NCBI GenBank assembly: GCA_026874595.1
Contig: CM049322.1
Coordinates: forward strand, 34,687,840-34,751,839
Length of the DNA: 64,000 nucleotides
DNA from: Sipunculus nudus
Taxonomy: Eukaryota > Annelida > Sipuncula > Golfingiida > Sipunculidae
Reading direction: 5' to 3'
Every line of letters begins with the position of its first letter. Position 1 is the first letter of the stretch. Under the pieces are notes generated by a model. The model worked only from the letters and a program-made list of their open reading frames with translations, was not told the origin of the DNA and did no database searches. Positions 46,241 to 57,802 of this stretch are shown here, one piece after another. Both the position numbers and the translations under genes were made by a program.

Positions 46241-47179
46241 GAAATGTGGCAATGAACCGAATAACAGATAGATGGACAGTAAACTATGGTCATACATATC
46301 TGTCGGTCTGTTACTTTTCCAGTTACAACAAATTCAGAACTCATTTAATTTTAGATTTCATGTGTCACAACCTATACACTATTATATATGTTCGATATAG
46401 TATTATGTCATGTCCAATCTGTAAGATGTATATTTTATTTTTAGGTGTGATTTATTTTACCCAGGACCCTAATGAAAAAAAGCAAATCAGCTGTAGATGC
46501 TATCCTGGTAAAACATGTTTAAATATAAATAAACATAAAATAAATTAAGATTATTCATAAAATTTTAGATTTTCTTCTAGTCAATGGATATAATATTCGT
46601 AATAAAATGTAACTCTGCATTCTTTAGAAATGCCTTAATTGCAAATAAAGTAATATAGTCGCATTTATTCTATGACTGAATGCAAACCAGCCGATCCCTC
46701 ATATTGAATATAGTGGTAGCCCCACGTGATTGGTATGAGGATTAAAAATATTCCAGGAACCTATCTCATCCGTCACACTGATACTTCCGGTTTTGTTCCG
46801 GAGTATCGCCTTTGCATCTCCTGGGTCTTAGGGTCTCATATTCTAGTCCGTGGTCAGTTGAAATTTTCAATTCCAATTCGATTCCAGATCAAAAATTTTA
46901 ATATTATACTCTAATTTCACCAAATTAAAAATCAATTTATTCGGAAAACGTTGCGAGTTGGTTACAGGAAGGGTATAGCAATATTCTGAATTAGATCAAG
47001 CAGCATCAACCTACTCACCATGTTTTTAAAACCTATAAAAATATATCTAAATGTTAAATATGTCATACAGTGACCGCTTGACAACAAGGTGAGGCACAAG
47101 CACTGTAATAGAAGAGTTACTTGAGCAATGCTAAGGAAAACGACCAAACCAAAGCATTTTTTAATCAATTATTAGTATT
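46241..47179. other. Unique AT-rich DNA, nothing recognised
   Basis: The 100-codon plus frame (46246-46548) lacks any recognised domain and has AT-driven composition. Confidence 0.4.
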
Positions 47180-47325
47180 GATTCATTTGATCCTGTGGAC
47201 TCCAATTTTAATTCAACTAAACATGTTGACTCAAATTCCAATTCATTTGACCCCGTTAACTTCAATTCAACTTCAACTGATCCTATGGTCTCCAATTTAA
47301 TTGACCATGTGGACTTCACTTCATT
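47180..47325. repeat. Degenerate ~30-bp tandem repeat
   Basis: Units beginning GTGGACTCCAAT or variants (GTTGACTCAAAT, GTTAACTTCAAT, GTGGACTTCACT) recur about every 30 bases, four to five times. The overlapping plus frame (47195-47440) is Asn/Ser/Asp-rich because of it. Confidence 0.6.
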
Positions 47326-47475
47326 TTTTTCTGTCAATACAATTCGAATTTATACAATTTTCCATTTCATTCCAATTCACTTCGACCAAAGATCTGTCCT
47401 TTATATTAATTGGAGGTTATCAGGATTATCACGTGATTGAATGATCACGTGCTTCGTATTCATCCACTATTATAT
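47326..47475. other. Spacer
   Basis: Nothing recognised. Paired CACGTGATT / ATCACGTGC words lie near 47430-47450. Confidence 0.4.
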
Positions 47476-47890
47476 TGAGTTATAATAAACCACGTGTCAG
47501 GGTGGACGGCGGTAATAACGACAATTCCAGACAAATCTTTTATCCTTCAGGGAGTCACTGGTCAGTTGGTCAGGGTATACGGGAGGGACGTTTGTCAATC
47601 AGAGATCTTCTGCTTACGGCATGTAGGGAGGTTGTTCTTAAACGCTTCCTGTGGGTCGTTTGATAATTAGTCGCAGGGGTCAGCGGATCCTTGAGCTATA
47701 GTTGGGAGACGGCTGATTATGCGGCCTTTATTGAATGTTTCTGATTAATGAGTGAGTGGGTCCGCATGCTTGGCGGTTGGTTCGTGCGAATTTGTTATAT
47801 AAATCAGTCTGAGTTGTCAAACAGTAACTTACCGTAAGCCTGTTGATTGATTTATTACCTTGTAACTTTATTTCGTCATCTCTCGGATCG
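47476..47890. promoter_or_regulatory. Possible regulatory DNA
   Basis: A mixed-composition, repeat-free tract of about 400 bases contains TTTGATAATTAGTCG, CTGATTATGCGGCC, CTGATTAATGAGTG and TTGATTGATTTATTACC. Candidate homeodomain sites are spread through it. No ORF above 62 codons. Motif reading only. Confidence 0.22.
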
Positions 47891-48300
47891 TGCTTTTGTG
47901 CGCTTATCTCTGCGTTTCTTTCTCTTGAATTACATATGTACTCAAATGACCGATAAGGAGAGAGAGAAAGAGAGGGACAGACAGAGAATTAGACGCACAC
48001 ACAGACCAAGAAGGAAAGACTAGACCATCAGAGGTGGAGCGCTTCAATGTTTTCAGTGATCCTGCAGAACATACCCTTTTACCAATTTGGTTTACAAAAT
48101 GCCCAGCTCTCTAAATTAATCTTGCAGGAAAAAATATTTTTCTTATACTATCGTTTATTACGAGGGTGTAATGGGGCGAAATATTTCAAGACCGTTCGTT
48201 ACGTTTAAATGAATGTCTTGGGTAATTAAATACTACATGGGTATCATTTTCAGATTGATTTGTCCCAACGTGTGAATCACAACATACTTGCCTAATCGGA
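47891..48300. other. Unique DNA with a short GA patch
   Basis: GAGAGAGAAAGAGAGGGAC lies near 47960. Otherwise nothing. Confidence 0.4.
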
Positions 48301-48302
48301 CA

Positions 48303-48305
<3 letters not shown>

Positions 48306-48373
<68 letters not shown>

Positions 48374-48668
48374 AGACAATGTGTGTGTGTGACAGAGAAT
48401 GAGAGGGTGAAAGAGAGAATAGGAGAGAGTGAGGAAAAGAGAAAAAGGTCGAGGGAGAGAGTGAGAGAGGGTAAGAGTGAGAGAGTTTGTGAGAGAGAGT
48501 GAGTGAGAGAAAGTGGGTGAGAGTGAGGGACAGTACGTGAGCGAGAGAGAGAAATAGTGAGAGTGAGTATAACTGAGAGACTGGGAGTGAGAGCGTGAGA
48601 GCGTGAGAGAGAAAAGGAGAGACAGAGAGAAAAATTGAGAGTAAATATGACTGAGAGACTGAGAGTGA

Positions 48669-48714
<46 letters not shown>

Positions 48715-48740
48715 AAACGAGAGTAAGAAAGAGAAAGCGA
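48306..48740. repeat. (GA)n microsatellite and GA-rich low complexity
   Basis: A pure GA tract (about 48306-48369) is followed by about 370 bases of degenerate GAGAGTGAGAGA words with a second pure patch near 48675-48710. The 209-codon minus frame, the longest in the window, is a Leu/Ser-rich translation of this tract and not a gene. Confidence 0.92.
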
Positions 48741-48779
48741 AGGTATAATCTCTATCTTCATCTTACCACAAGTGTTAGT

Positions 48780-49080
48780 GTAGCCTTCCAGTCTGGGTAT
48801 AGGTTGACCTTTCACGAGGTCAACGACATCGCTAATCCCCCGGGCATGTATACGGAGTATTTACCGACCCTTGTCAATTATCCTTGCTGGAGACTTAATT
48901 GGTCGCGGCGGTTCACGGCTTTGTTCATGAAGGCGATGACAATATCGGTGACCGCTAGAGACGCAGGCTTGCCTGACTACATATTGAATATTACTGGCAG
49001 TAGTTACATTAACTGCAAAAGCTCTGTTTGTGCGCATTCCACCACCAAAGCTACATTTTCTCCGTGTCTCGCATCCTGAA
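48780..49080. promoter_or_regulatory. Possible regulatory DNA with a nuclear-receptor-like palindrome
   Basis: GTTGACCT (48803-48810), six bases, then AGGTCAAC (48817-48824) form a perfect 8-base inverted pair. That is an everted TGACCT/AGGTCA arrangement with a 6-base spacer. The surrounding 300 bases are free of simple repeats and of stops in one frame (91 codons, no known domain). Confidence 0.25.
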
Positions 49081-49274
49081 TTTTTTGTGAGGTGTTTATG
49101 TTCAAATGCGGCTCAGGTCATTTAAGTGGAAAAGTTTCAAATAAACCAATGCAAATGCGATCAGCTAATATCTACTGTAGATAAAATGCTATAAAGATGC
49201 TATGAAACAAGGAAATACAAATTCATTTGTACGCAAGTGAATTTTATATATAAACTATTTTTTACTTCTAGTTA

Positions 49275-49455
49275 TAGAAATCCTGGACAATCGAAGGGTA
49301 AAACGCTCTCTCCGCTGGCGACCCGGGTTCGATCCCTGGCGATCCCTGAGAGATCGGTCCCAAAGAGTGGGTTGTAGTTGCAAGGCCGGTGGTTTTCTCC
49401 GGGTTCTCCGGTGTCCTCCACCCCTACAGACTATCGAACGTCACCATCTGAGCCT
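49275..49455 (+). mobile_element. SINE family E, second copy
   Basis: The head has CGAAGGGTAAAACGCTC and a good B box, GGGTTCGATCCC. A middle segment precedes GGCCGGTGGTTTTCTCCGGG, and the copy ends CACCATCTGAGCC. It matches the minus-strand copy at 43022-43208 in order and end. Confidence 0.75.
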
Positions 49456-49631
49456 TTATATAAACTTATTTATTTTACATGGATTGTTTAAATAGTTATT
49501 ATAATTAATCAAGTTTATATAAAGGTATGCGCTCATACTGCATTGAATAACTGTGTGTATAATCCTACTAAGACTAAGCACTGTAGAATAAATTTTCATA
49601 AAAATATCAGATAATTTTTAAATAACGTGCT
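49456..49631. other. AT-rich spacer
   Basis: Nothing recognised. Confidence 0.4.
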
Positions 49632-49707
49632 TCTCTGATAATTACAACAAAGGACAATAGAAGTTTAATTCTCTGATAATTACAACAAAGGACAATAGAA
49701 GTTTAAT
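49632..49707. repeat. Exact 38-bp tandem duplication
   Basis: TCTCTGATAATTACAACAAA and the following 18 bases occur twice in direct succession (49632-49669 and 49670-49707) with no difference. This suggests a very recent duplication or an assembly effect. Confidence 0.9.
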
Positions 49708-51466
49708 TGCAGTTGAAAATCAGTTATTTTACACTCAAATGCAAAGTGTTAGCAGCAAGTTACCAACTCCTTTGCATAAAAAGGAAAATGCAAATGTGAC
49801 ATTTTCAAGCCTGCAATTTGATAGTTTACTTAAATCCATGCATAATGCAGATATCTGAAAGTCAAAAAGAGCTGACGTAAGCGAAAACAGGTAATAAATA
49901 ATTCAACATTTGTAACCTGATTCAGATTCATTTTCCGCCAGTCTTGGTTTGAGGAATTATTTAGTTGAGTGTAAATATTCTGCATACTACGTTAATATGT
50001 TAAACGTTTGAGATTTACTGTACAAGTGAACACCTATGTTTCATGCTTAAAGCATTATCAACGTTGATACAAAATAAAAATGTTCAATGGTAAATACAAT
50101 ATACCTTTTCCGTTAAGCGACATCTATCGGCGGCAACTGTAACTGAGTGTTCGGGTCACGTACATCCATAAAGGAAGGCAATGGTGATGGTGCACATAAT
50201 AAAAGTAAAAGGCTATTATATCTCTAAGAGCAAAATTTCGTATGAACTAAAATGAATCTGATGTTTCCCAAGATCAGCCCACATAAAGCTTTTTCCGTTT
50301 TGTTTATAGTCCTTATATTGTTGCGGAAACAATTAAGGGAACGGATTAACATGGGATTTGTTTCCGGGCATTTCGTTGTGATCTTACAGAGTCCTTAAAA
50401 TGGGGTATAACACAAGTTTAGGCTATCAATTTTTCGTTATCAAGTCTAGACAAACCGACAGCCAATATCCTCTGACTTGCCGGAAGGGAACATAAAAAGA
50501 ATACTCGATGGCGGAAACGAATAAGGATAAAGCCAAGGATTTAGCGTCGACAAGTTTAAATTAGCGATTAAAATTGTCCTAACCATGCATGCAGATGTAT
50601 TAAGGAAAGCTTCGGATAGTATGTTCCTTTATCACTGCGAGTTGTAATAATAAATTTAGAGTCAGTTGCAATTTTAGGTAATAATAATAAATTTAGAGTC
50701 TTCTATGGACGGACCAATCATTTCTTGTAGTAAGGGGGATATTAACTGGAACCACGAGGCTGGCCTATTGGTGTTGTGTGTGGGAATCGATGGTTTTCAA
50801 ATGGGAACTAGAAACACTTTATCTGAACGCTATGCAGTGATAGGAAAATTGCGTCTGTCTAAGGTAATATTTAAAACATTGCGTGTGTTTAACCTTCCTT
50901 ATCTCCGTGAAGTTTGTTTTTGACAGGTTACAAATAGTCCATAACATAAAACATTCCAGTAAAACTATCTGCATGCACTCACTACAAATGGCAAACAAAC
51001 AGAAATCGATAAGCCTAACACTGTTTCGGAAGCATACAGGTTCAATATCGGCGCTCTGATATTACGACCAGATTGCTTGCTGTCAGATTGCCTTTACATG
51101 TATGCCTGATGAACACATTATCAATGTGCAAATATTTTTGTCATTTTGGTCAACGCCACATGGCCTACAATTACACAATCAATTGACATAAACTAGAATA
51201 AACTTTAGCACTTTTAGTTTACTTTCAAAAACACCAAATGAGCGAGAAAAGTTTAGTTTTAACTCAGCATATTGGTAAACCCCTTCGCATGTTTGTTGAG
51301 TTTCTGACCGCATGAATACAGCCATGGCTCGCACGGGTTACGAGACGCTGGCAACTTGTTTTCGATCGATACAGGAATTGACTGGCTACCATAAAGACGT
51401 GGTTTCAGTTAAGGTTCACATATGAGTTCACATATATTCTGTTGCGATAATTCATCTTTCGTAGCA
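49708..51466. other. Unique DNA, nothing recognised
   Basis: AATAATAAATTTAGAGTC occurs twice about 36 bases apart (near 50647 and 50683). Frames up to 72 codons are unsupported. Confidence 0.4.
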
Positions 51467-51600
51467 TAATGTTAAGATTATGGGTTGTTCACCAAAATAT
51501 GAATGCAACATGATGAAAGACCAATGCGATGCATTCCTCGATATTGCTTGTATCATGACTCAAGTAGGCTTACCAGCCCAATTATCAGGTGACCCAGCAT
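51467..51600 (+). repeat. Diverged dispersed repeat (pair with 26985)
   Basis: TAATGTTAAGATTAT and GCTTGTATCATGACTC are shared in the same order and spacing with 26985-27105. A B-box-like GGTTCGAATCTC lies about 40 bases further on (near 51639), but no A box was found. The 80-codon frame over it is not recognised. Confidence 0.6.
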
Positions 51601-51846
51601 GGATATACATAATTATCCTAAACGTGCCTCATTATCACGGTTCGAATCTCTCGTTTTTAAAGAGTAAGCCGGTCTTACATCATGTAAGCTATTACGTCAC
51701 AGATTTTTCCTTTTATAAATGAGACATCCCAGATCTGATCGCCAAGATACAGCTAGGGTAGAGCAGGTTAGCTAAATGTTAAATAAGTTGGAACATCGAG
51801 TTATTACTCGAGTATTAACTCGATGCTCCAACGTGCTTTACGTTTA

Positions 51847-51849
<3 letters not shown>
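51601..51849. other. Unique DNA with a short palindrome
   Basis: TTGGAACATCGAGTTATTACTCG and CGAGTATTAACTCGATGCTCCAA near 51789-51832 form an imperfect hairpin next to the AT tract. Confidence 0.5.

Positions 51850-51934
<85 letters not shown>
51850..51934. repeat. (AT)n-(GT)n compound microsatellite
   Basis: An AT tract switches to a GT tract at about 51888. Confidence 0.95.
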
Positions 51935-51938
<4 letters not shown>

Positions 51939-52500
51939 GACTATCGCTTGTAATAGTTTGCAAAGAAGAACCGATGAACCGATGAACGGTTTATTATTTC
52001 TTCGTTTAACAATCCTAGTAAGAAATCATACCCGTAGAGCAAACTAAGTGTAATTGTAAGCCTGGACACTCCACTCACTGTTTTGGTTAAATAATTTCAG
52101 GTTATGGTTTAAGTGTCAGGCCATCTACCCCATACTCAATGTGTAACCCTACAAACTCTTGTACCGGAGTTAATTGGACTCAGCCAAATTCAATCTAATT
52201 TAATTTAAATTTTAAATTTTACATTTTGTGACTAGAGATATAACATCCTTTTCGTATTCAAGCGTGGCTAAAGTGAATTATACACGAAGTAAATTAAGCA
52301 TGAAAAAAATATGCTTATTGTAGAAGATAATTCAGATGACATTGCAACAGATTAGTTGTATGTAAAATTAGAAAACGTGTATATTGTTTACATATTAGAT
52401 GTTATAAGAGAGATTCATCGGAATTTACAACTCACTAGTATGCGTGATGGCTAGTGCATTTTAATATATTCTTTCCAATGACTGCATCCTATCCAATAAA
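51935..52500. other. Unique AT-rich DNA
   Basis: Nothing recognised. Confidence 0.4.
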
Positions 52501-52825
52501 CAGGGGTGTGGCCAAGGTGGGGCCGAATGGGGCCATAACCCCCCCCCCCCCTCGTTCGCATCCACTACCACCTCTCATCCTCCCGGAGTTTAACTTCTAT
52601 TCATTTCAATTGGTCGAAAATTTTTATAAAACACAATCATATAACTCTTGTCACTGGTATCCACAAATTTGGGACCTATAGCAATATAAAACACTACACA
52701 TGCAGTAATTAATGTATTGGTTATTTATAATGCTACATTTCATTAGGTTTGATCCTGCAAATATATTTTTTTTTAATTATTCATCATGTACGACTAACAT
52801 TTCTAACATATGAGGTGTTATATAA

Positions 52826-52885
<60 letters not shown>

Positions 52886-52942
52886 TTGCCTTTGCCAAAT
52901 ATTTCGGTTCCCTGCCCTCACTCAGTCCTGGCTTCGCCACTG
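52501..52942. mobile_element. hAT-like MITE with internal (AT)n
   Basis: The left end reads CAGGGGTGTGGCCAAGG. The right end, reverse-complemented, reads CAGTGGCGAAGCCAGGA. These match as imperfect inverted repeats of the hAT CAGNGGCG type. An AT tract (52830-52884) lies inside. Flanking 8-mers CCAATAAA and TCATAAAT are only partly alike, so the target duplication is eroded or the boundary is off by a base or two. A partial second copy at 60092-60307 shares TTTGRTCCTGC, GAGGTGTTATAT, the internal AT tract and the right end. No transposase is present. Confidence 0.75.
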
Positions 52943-53172
52943 TCATAAATATAAATACCCCGACCTAGGAAAAAAAACTTCTATGGCAAATCTGTTTATG
53001 AGCCCTCGACGCAAAGTCTTATCCTAGGCCAGCCAACCCTGCCTTACATCCAGCTATTCTCCTGTCTTAATTTTAATACTTACGGGATTTCTGGCATACC
53101 TTGAACACACATGAATGACTTGGAGGCTCCTTACGCCGCCGAGTCGGTTGTGTGAGCGGGTTTATCTACAAT

Positions 53173-53210
<38 letters not shown>

Positions 53211-53845
53211 TTCATTATTATTAATGTACATTTTTATTGCGCACTTCATAGTGCAAATTAATAAGGTACACGTGCCCGTGTCGGCACGTTTTCAATCAGA
53301 GGTGCTTGATTTGCGCAAGCGCACTAGATGTGGTAAATAATATATATACAGTAAAGGCAGAGGTACAGTTGTCTTTAAACCTTACCAACAATCAAGAATC
53401 CCTGGTGAAGGCCTTGACTCTACAACTGGTAATTTTTCAGTCATCTGTAACTGTAGAGTTAGGGCCTTGGTGTTGTTTGGTAAACAGGTAAATTTAGATG
53501 AACACGGAAAAATATCAGTAAGAAAAAGTTCAGAAATCTGTAAGTGACATTTCAGGCTACATTAGTGGGCGGGAATAAAAAGTCATCAAAATTGCATAAA
53601 CATTTTATATGATCACGGTCTTCACTTTTTTTAAGAAGTTACGGTTGCTAATGCTTATTAAATGAACGATTAATTGGTTCTTAAAAATATAATTATTTTT
53701 TTATGTATAAATCTCATTCCGCCGTGTACTTTTTCCATGATAATAGCATTAGTTTGCAAGGGCGATCCATTCATACATAAAACTTGTCAAATTATTAGTC
53801 AGGAAAACATGCCGATGTCACGAAATTTACTAGAATAGCATAAAC
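52943..53845. other. Unique DNA with (TTA)n at 53173-53210
   Basis: Apart from the ATT trinucleotide tract, nothing was recognised. Confidence 0.45.
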
Positions 53846-54598
53846 ACTTACAGGTGTCTGTTTTATTGTGCGCAGGAGCGTTATATGTGTCTGTTGACAT
53901 TCGGTTCGTGTAGCGCAGGCAAAGTTCGTTGTTATGGGAACCTCGCTTGTTGGGCGCTGGCTTGCGTGTGGGTCTAAAGCGTACAGACACAGCGGTTTTG
54001 TTCTAGATGTTTCAGGTCTGTTCATTAGTGTGTGAATTGTTCTTTGGCAATTTTCCATTTCTAGAATTTTCGGGTGAGAAGCTATAAATTTGGGGCTGTG
54101 TTTAGATCCGGCAGAAAGGAAAATACCAGCGAGCACTGAGAGTGTTACTTTCTCGTCAGTGGGACCTTTTCCGATAATTGCAGTGGTGTCAGATATTCAA
54201 CGGATTTTATACAGATTTAAAAAGAACTGTCTCCAGTTTGCCTTTGGATTATTACTATTTACGTTGACTACTTATGTTAAAGTACTCTTTTTGAGCTGCG
54301 ACAGTGGTGGTATCCAGATGTAAAAGCCTCGGATCCGGACACTGGTACTGTACATTTGTATTGTTATACTGTGTAATTGTATTAATTAAGTGTATTGTAA
54401 TGTTAGGATTGTTCTAAGAATATTATTATATATATAGAATATATTATATATATATATATTATTATTTGGTAACAAAAGACCACTGACTTCTTTATTCATT
54501 CCCCTTGACATTTTACGCTGCCTAGTGTTACAGAATCTCCATAATAAAAATTGAACTGATCACGATTACGTGATCTGTTGTTATTAGGTTCCGTAACA
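53846..54598 (+). mobile_element. Solo LTR of an LTR retrotransposon (copy B)
   Basis: It is the plus-strand counterpart of 10087-10827. Shared words in order are a TATAAAT box near 54083, GACAGTGGTGGTATCCAG near 54300, GTATTGTAATGTTAGGATTG near 54394, CACTGACTTCTTTATTCATT near 54481, CTGCCTAGTGTTACAGAATC near 54519 and the end TTAGGTTCCGTAACA. The 5' start is eroded (ACTTACAG for TGTTACAG). It carries an internal AT patch near 54425-54460. The 113-codon minus frame (53795-54136) overlaps it antisense and is not a gene. Confidence 0.78.
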
Positions 54599-55123
54599 CA
54601 CTAGTGACACGTAAAGCATAACAAACATAACATAACAAACAAATAATCCATCATTGTCTACCTGTACTCACCTGAAATGTTAAAAATGTGAAATTTCTCG
54701 TACACGTTTAGCCATGAGATGGATGTGATTTAGCAAACTGACCAGTAGGTGGCACTCTCCATCTATTCAAGATGGCGATGACAATAATACTGGTGATAAC
54801 TCAATGTATACAATTAAACATTTGTGCTAAGTATTTGTTTCGCACAAAACGTGGTTGCACCAAGAATCTAGAAGAAGACTTTATGGGTGTGTTCCGTTTT
54901 ATGTCAGTTCCCAGAACTTTCAGTGTAAGTATCCGGTTGTTTGCAGGACTTTCTGCCTGTTAAATAAGTGTATCTTTATTGTGTAAAATGTTTATTATAA
55001 CCATATAGGAGGAAAAGAACAATAATTATCATTAATTATAATAATAATAATAAGAAGAAGACGAAAGATGAAGACGAAGACAAAGAACAAAAGTACAAAA
55101 ATAACTGAAATAATAATAATTTA

Positions 55124-55159
<36 letters not shown>

Positions 55160-55992
55160 TATAATATTAATCATAATAATAATCATAAAATAATAATACA
55201 TGCAGTACTTTTACTTCTACTTTTGAATGTAGACTAATGGTGGACTCTGTCATGTCATAGGACCGAAATGAAAACAATATGATATTTAATGCGCGTCTTG
55301 CATTTTTTTTTAACCTCATATTTCTTTGTGAGATGAAGCCTTTTGCATAATAACAGATCTTTGCATTGTCTCGGAAATTAAACAAAGGTGAGAACTAACG
55401 GTATCAGAGCAAATCTTAGATGTTCTGTTGTTCTTTATCATTTTGCCCTATTTTTAACCAAAAAGTTTAGGCCAGTCCATAATAGGGTGACATCAAAACC
55501 ACGTTGTCTTTAATTTTTTTCAGCCTGTTTTTTTTTCTGCCCAGCAGACGAGCAAAGAAAATAACGAAATTACTCGGGTGAAATTTTCTGCTAAAGCTTT
55601 CTGGATGTATATATAGGAGATCCATGAAAATTGCGCTACATGTAATTGTGTGTAATTGTATCAGGTAGACCCTAACTCATCCCACCCTACAAATGGTTTC
55701 CATGAAAACGCTAATTTGCCAATAATTATACTTTACCGGAAGGTTTCCGCGCCTAATAAACAGGATTTCAGACGATTTTTCTTCTACGTTTTTATAGCTA
55801 TAACACATTTACTAAGATGGAGAATTTTTATCATTCTGATACAGAAACGACCGGGGAACTGATTACATATTCACAATTAGGTGGGGGACACGAATTTTGT
55901 GCATCCCCCCCCCCCATTTTTAACCGTTAGATATATACCATGTTACCATGCTCTCTGCTGCGCCCTCACTCGCACCCCCTCCCTCCCACCAC

Positions 55993-55994
<2 letters not shown>
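54599..55994. other. Unique DNA with (TAA)n near 55115-55200
   Basis: A TAATAA-rich trinucleotide tract lies at about 55030-55200. A GTGGGGGACACG / TGCATCCCCCCC pair near 55881-55915 forms a short hairpin. No gene. Confidence 0.45.

Positions 55995-56069
<75 letters not shown>
55995..56069. repeat. (CT)n microsatellite
   Basis: An uninterrupted CT tract of about 75 bases. Ser/Leu and Arg/Glu frames over it are artefacts. Confidence 0.95.
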
Positions 56070-56073
<4 letters not shown>

Positions 56074-56595
56074 CTTCACACTCACACCTGTCTGTGGCTA
56101 ACTCCTGAAATAACTCAATCATCCTTGCATCCTTGCATTTTGTATGTGTATGTACAATCATTCGCAACAGAAGTTAATTGCATATGCAATGTGTATTAAA
56201 TAAAGATAACTATTTATACCTTTTAAAAAATATAATCTACCAGACGCCCCATTCTACGTTTGTTTATACCCAAGTGTATATGTATCCTGTGCGGGGCCTG
56301 ACAAAATGGCCGCCGGTAGTTACCCGATCAGCTCCGACAAGGACTTCTGGGGGCTAATCATACGAACAAGAATGTGAAAATGACAAAAGATTCGTCGGAT
56401 ATCCTTACCAACATTAAAATAACCTAATTATAATAACCTTTCAATTTCCGCACATGCGCAGTCAACCATTTCCGGTTTTCTGTTTGTACGGTGATTACGA
56501 AAACTTTGTAGTCATACAAGCGAAACCGTCATTGGGGCGTTGTCGAACCTTTCTTAATTGGAGTTAATTGCCCAAGGTTCATTATAATGCGCGCA
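56070..56595. other. Unique DNA, nothing recognised
   Basis: Mixed composition, with no repeat partner and no frame. Confidence 0.4.
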
Positions 56596-56660
56596 GAGTT
56601 AGCCAGAAATCACATAATATTCCTTTTTACAAATAAGACAGGTAAATAGCTGGTTTTAAA
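56596..56660 (+). mobile_element. Fragment related to the TTAA MITE right end
   Basis: AGCCAGAAATCACATAA followed by CTTTTT and a degenerate GGTAAATAGCTGGTTTTAAAT parallels the last 60 bases of the element ending at 23063. Confidence 0.5.
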
Positions 56661-57802
56661 TACAATGCAAGGTCCCCACCCAGCCCTGATGATGTTTCAT
56701 AACGTAAGTATAATAGGTTTCCATGTCGAAAGTAATTTTAGCTTTGGCTTTCAAATAATGAGCTCATTAACCGCTGAACTATACGCTGTCTCGGTGACGT
56801 CTAGCTTACAGCTCATATATCTAGGTATGTGACAATCAAACATAGGTACTAATGACGGGCCAGTTATTACATTGTTATACCGGCAGAACTAATACTCTTC
56901 CTAGTGCAATAACATGAGGATACATCGAACCTTTGTGAACTGGACAAAGGCACTTTGGAAGATGCCGGTTTTTTTTTTTGTTTGTTCTTTTTTTTGCCCG
57001 TTCCGGGAAGTTAGACATTCACCCTGGTTCGCGTGCGTGTGAGTTTGTGTGTTTTTTTTTTTGTTGTTCACAACATAATTCACGTAATCTTGAAGGGATT
57101 AATTGTCATGAAATAGGGCCAATGAAGAATCGAACAGATTTTGGTGGGGATCTGGCTCATGATCCGGATTCAGGAACGAGTCAAGGCATATTTACAGATG
57201 CACCAGAGTCACTAATGCGCGAGTAAAGAGTCACTTATGCACAAATGAACCGATGTATACGGGCTGAAAAGGTGAACATGGCTGAGGCTTGCACTCCTTA
57301 AAAAGCAGACTTTCATGTGCAAAAAAAAAATATTCAAACAAATCACATGCAAATAATGACACATTACAAATACCAGTAACACAAACATTATATCAAATAT
57401 CATGCAAATATTTCTTAAATCAACCAATATATATGAAGTGTAATTATTATAAATGTTTCCTGTCTTCATTCAAGCAAATGTATTAGATTTTTATATTAAT
57501 ATTCGTTTTGCATGCTAAACATTAAGTATTGCCACTTTTTCTTTAATCGAATAGTTGATCTTTATATAGTGAATGACACCGTCTAGAGGTATGGATGTTC
57601 TGTGTATGTTGCTTGATATATATAATATTTCACAATCAGGGTAATTTTATCTGGTAAATTATCCGAGGTAAGCTAAAAAAAATGATACTGCTGCTGGCAT
57701 CGTATTTGCGTCCAAAGCAATATTTCTTTTTTTTTCAATGGTTTATTTTATTCACAATTGTTTAGGAACGTGACCTAAGCGTGTAAGTATAATGATTTTT
57801 TT
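56661..57802. other. Unique DNA, nothing recognised
   Basis: T-runs near 56967-56995 and 57049-57062. No gene. Confidence 0.4.

Noticed and set aside
48186-48815. 209-codon minus-strand frame, the longest in the window
   Set aside because: It is almost entirely Ser/Leu read from GA-rich low-complexity DNA. It has no domain, and its edges fall at the ends of the repeat.
53795-54136. 113-codon minus frame with balanced composition
   Set aside because: It lies antisense across a solo LTR that has a copy elsewhere in the window, so the composition reflects the LTR and not a gene.
56943-57083. Lys-rich minus frame near 56901-57083
   Set aside because: It is driven by T-runs on the plus strand and has no motif.
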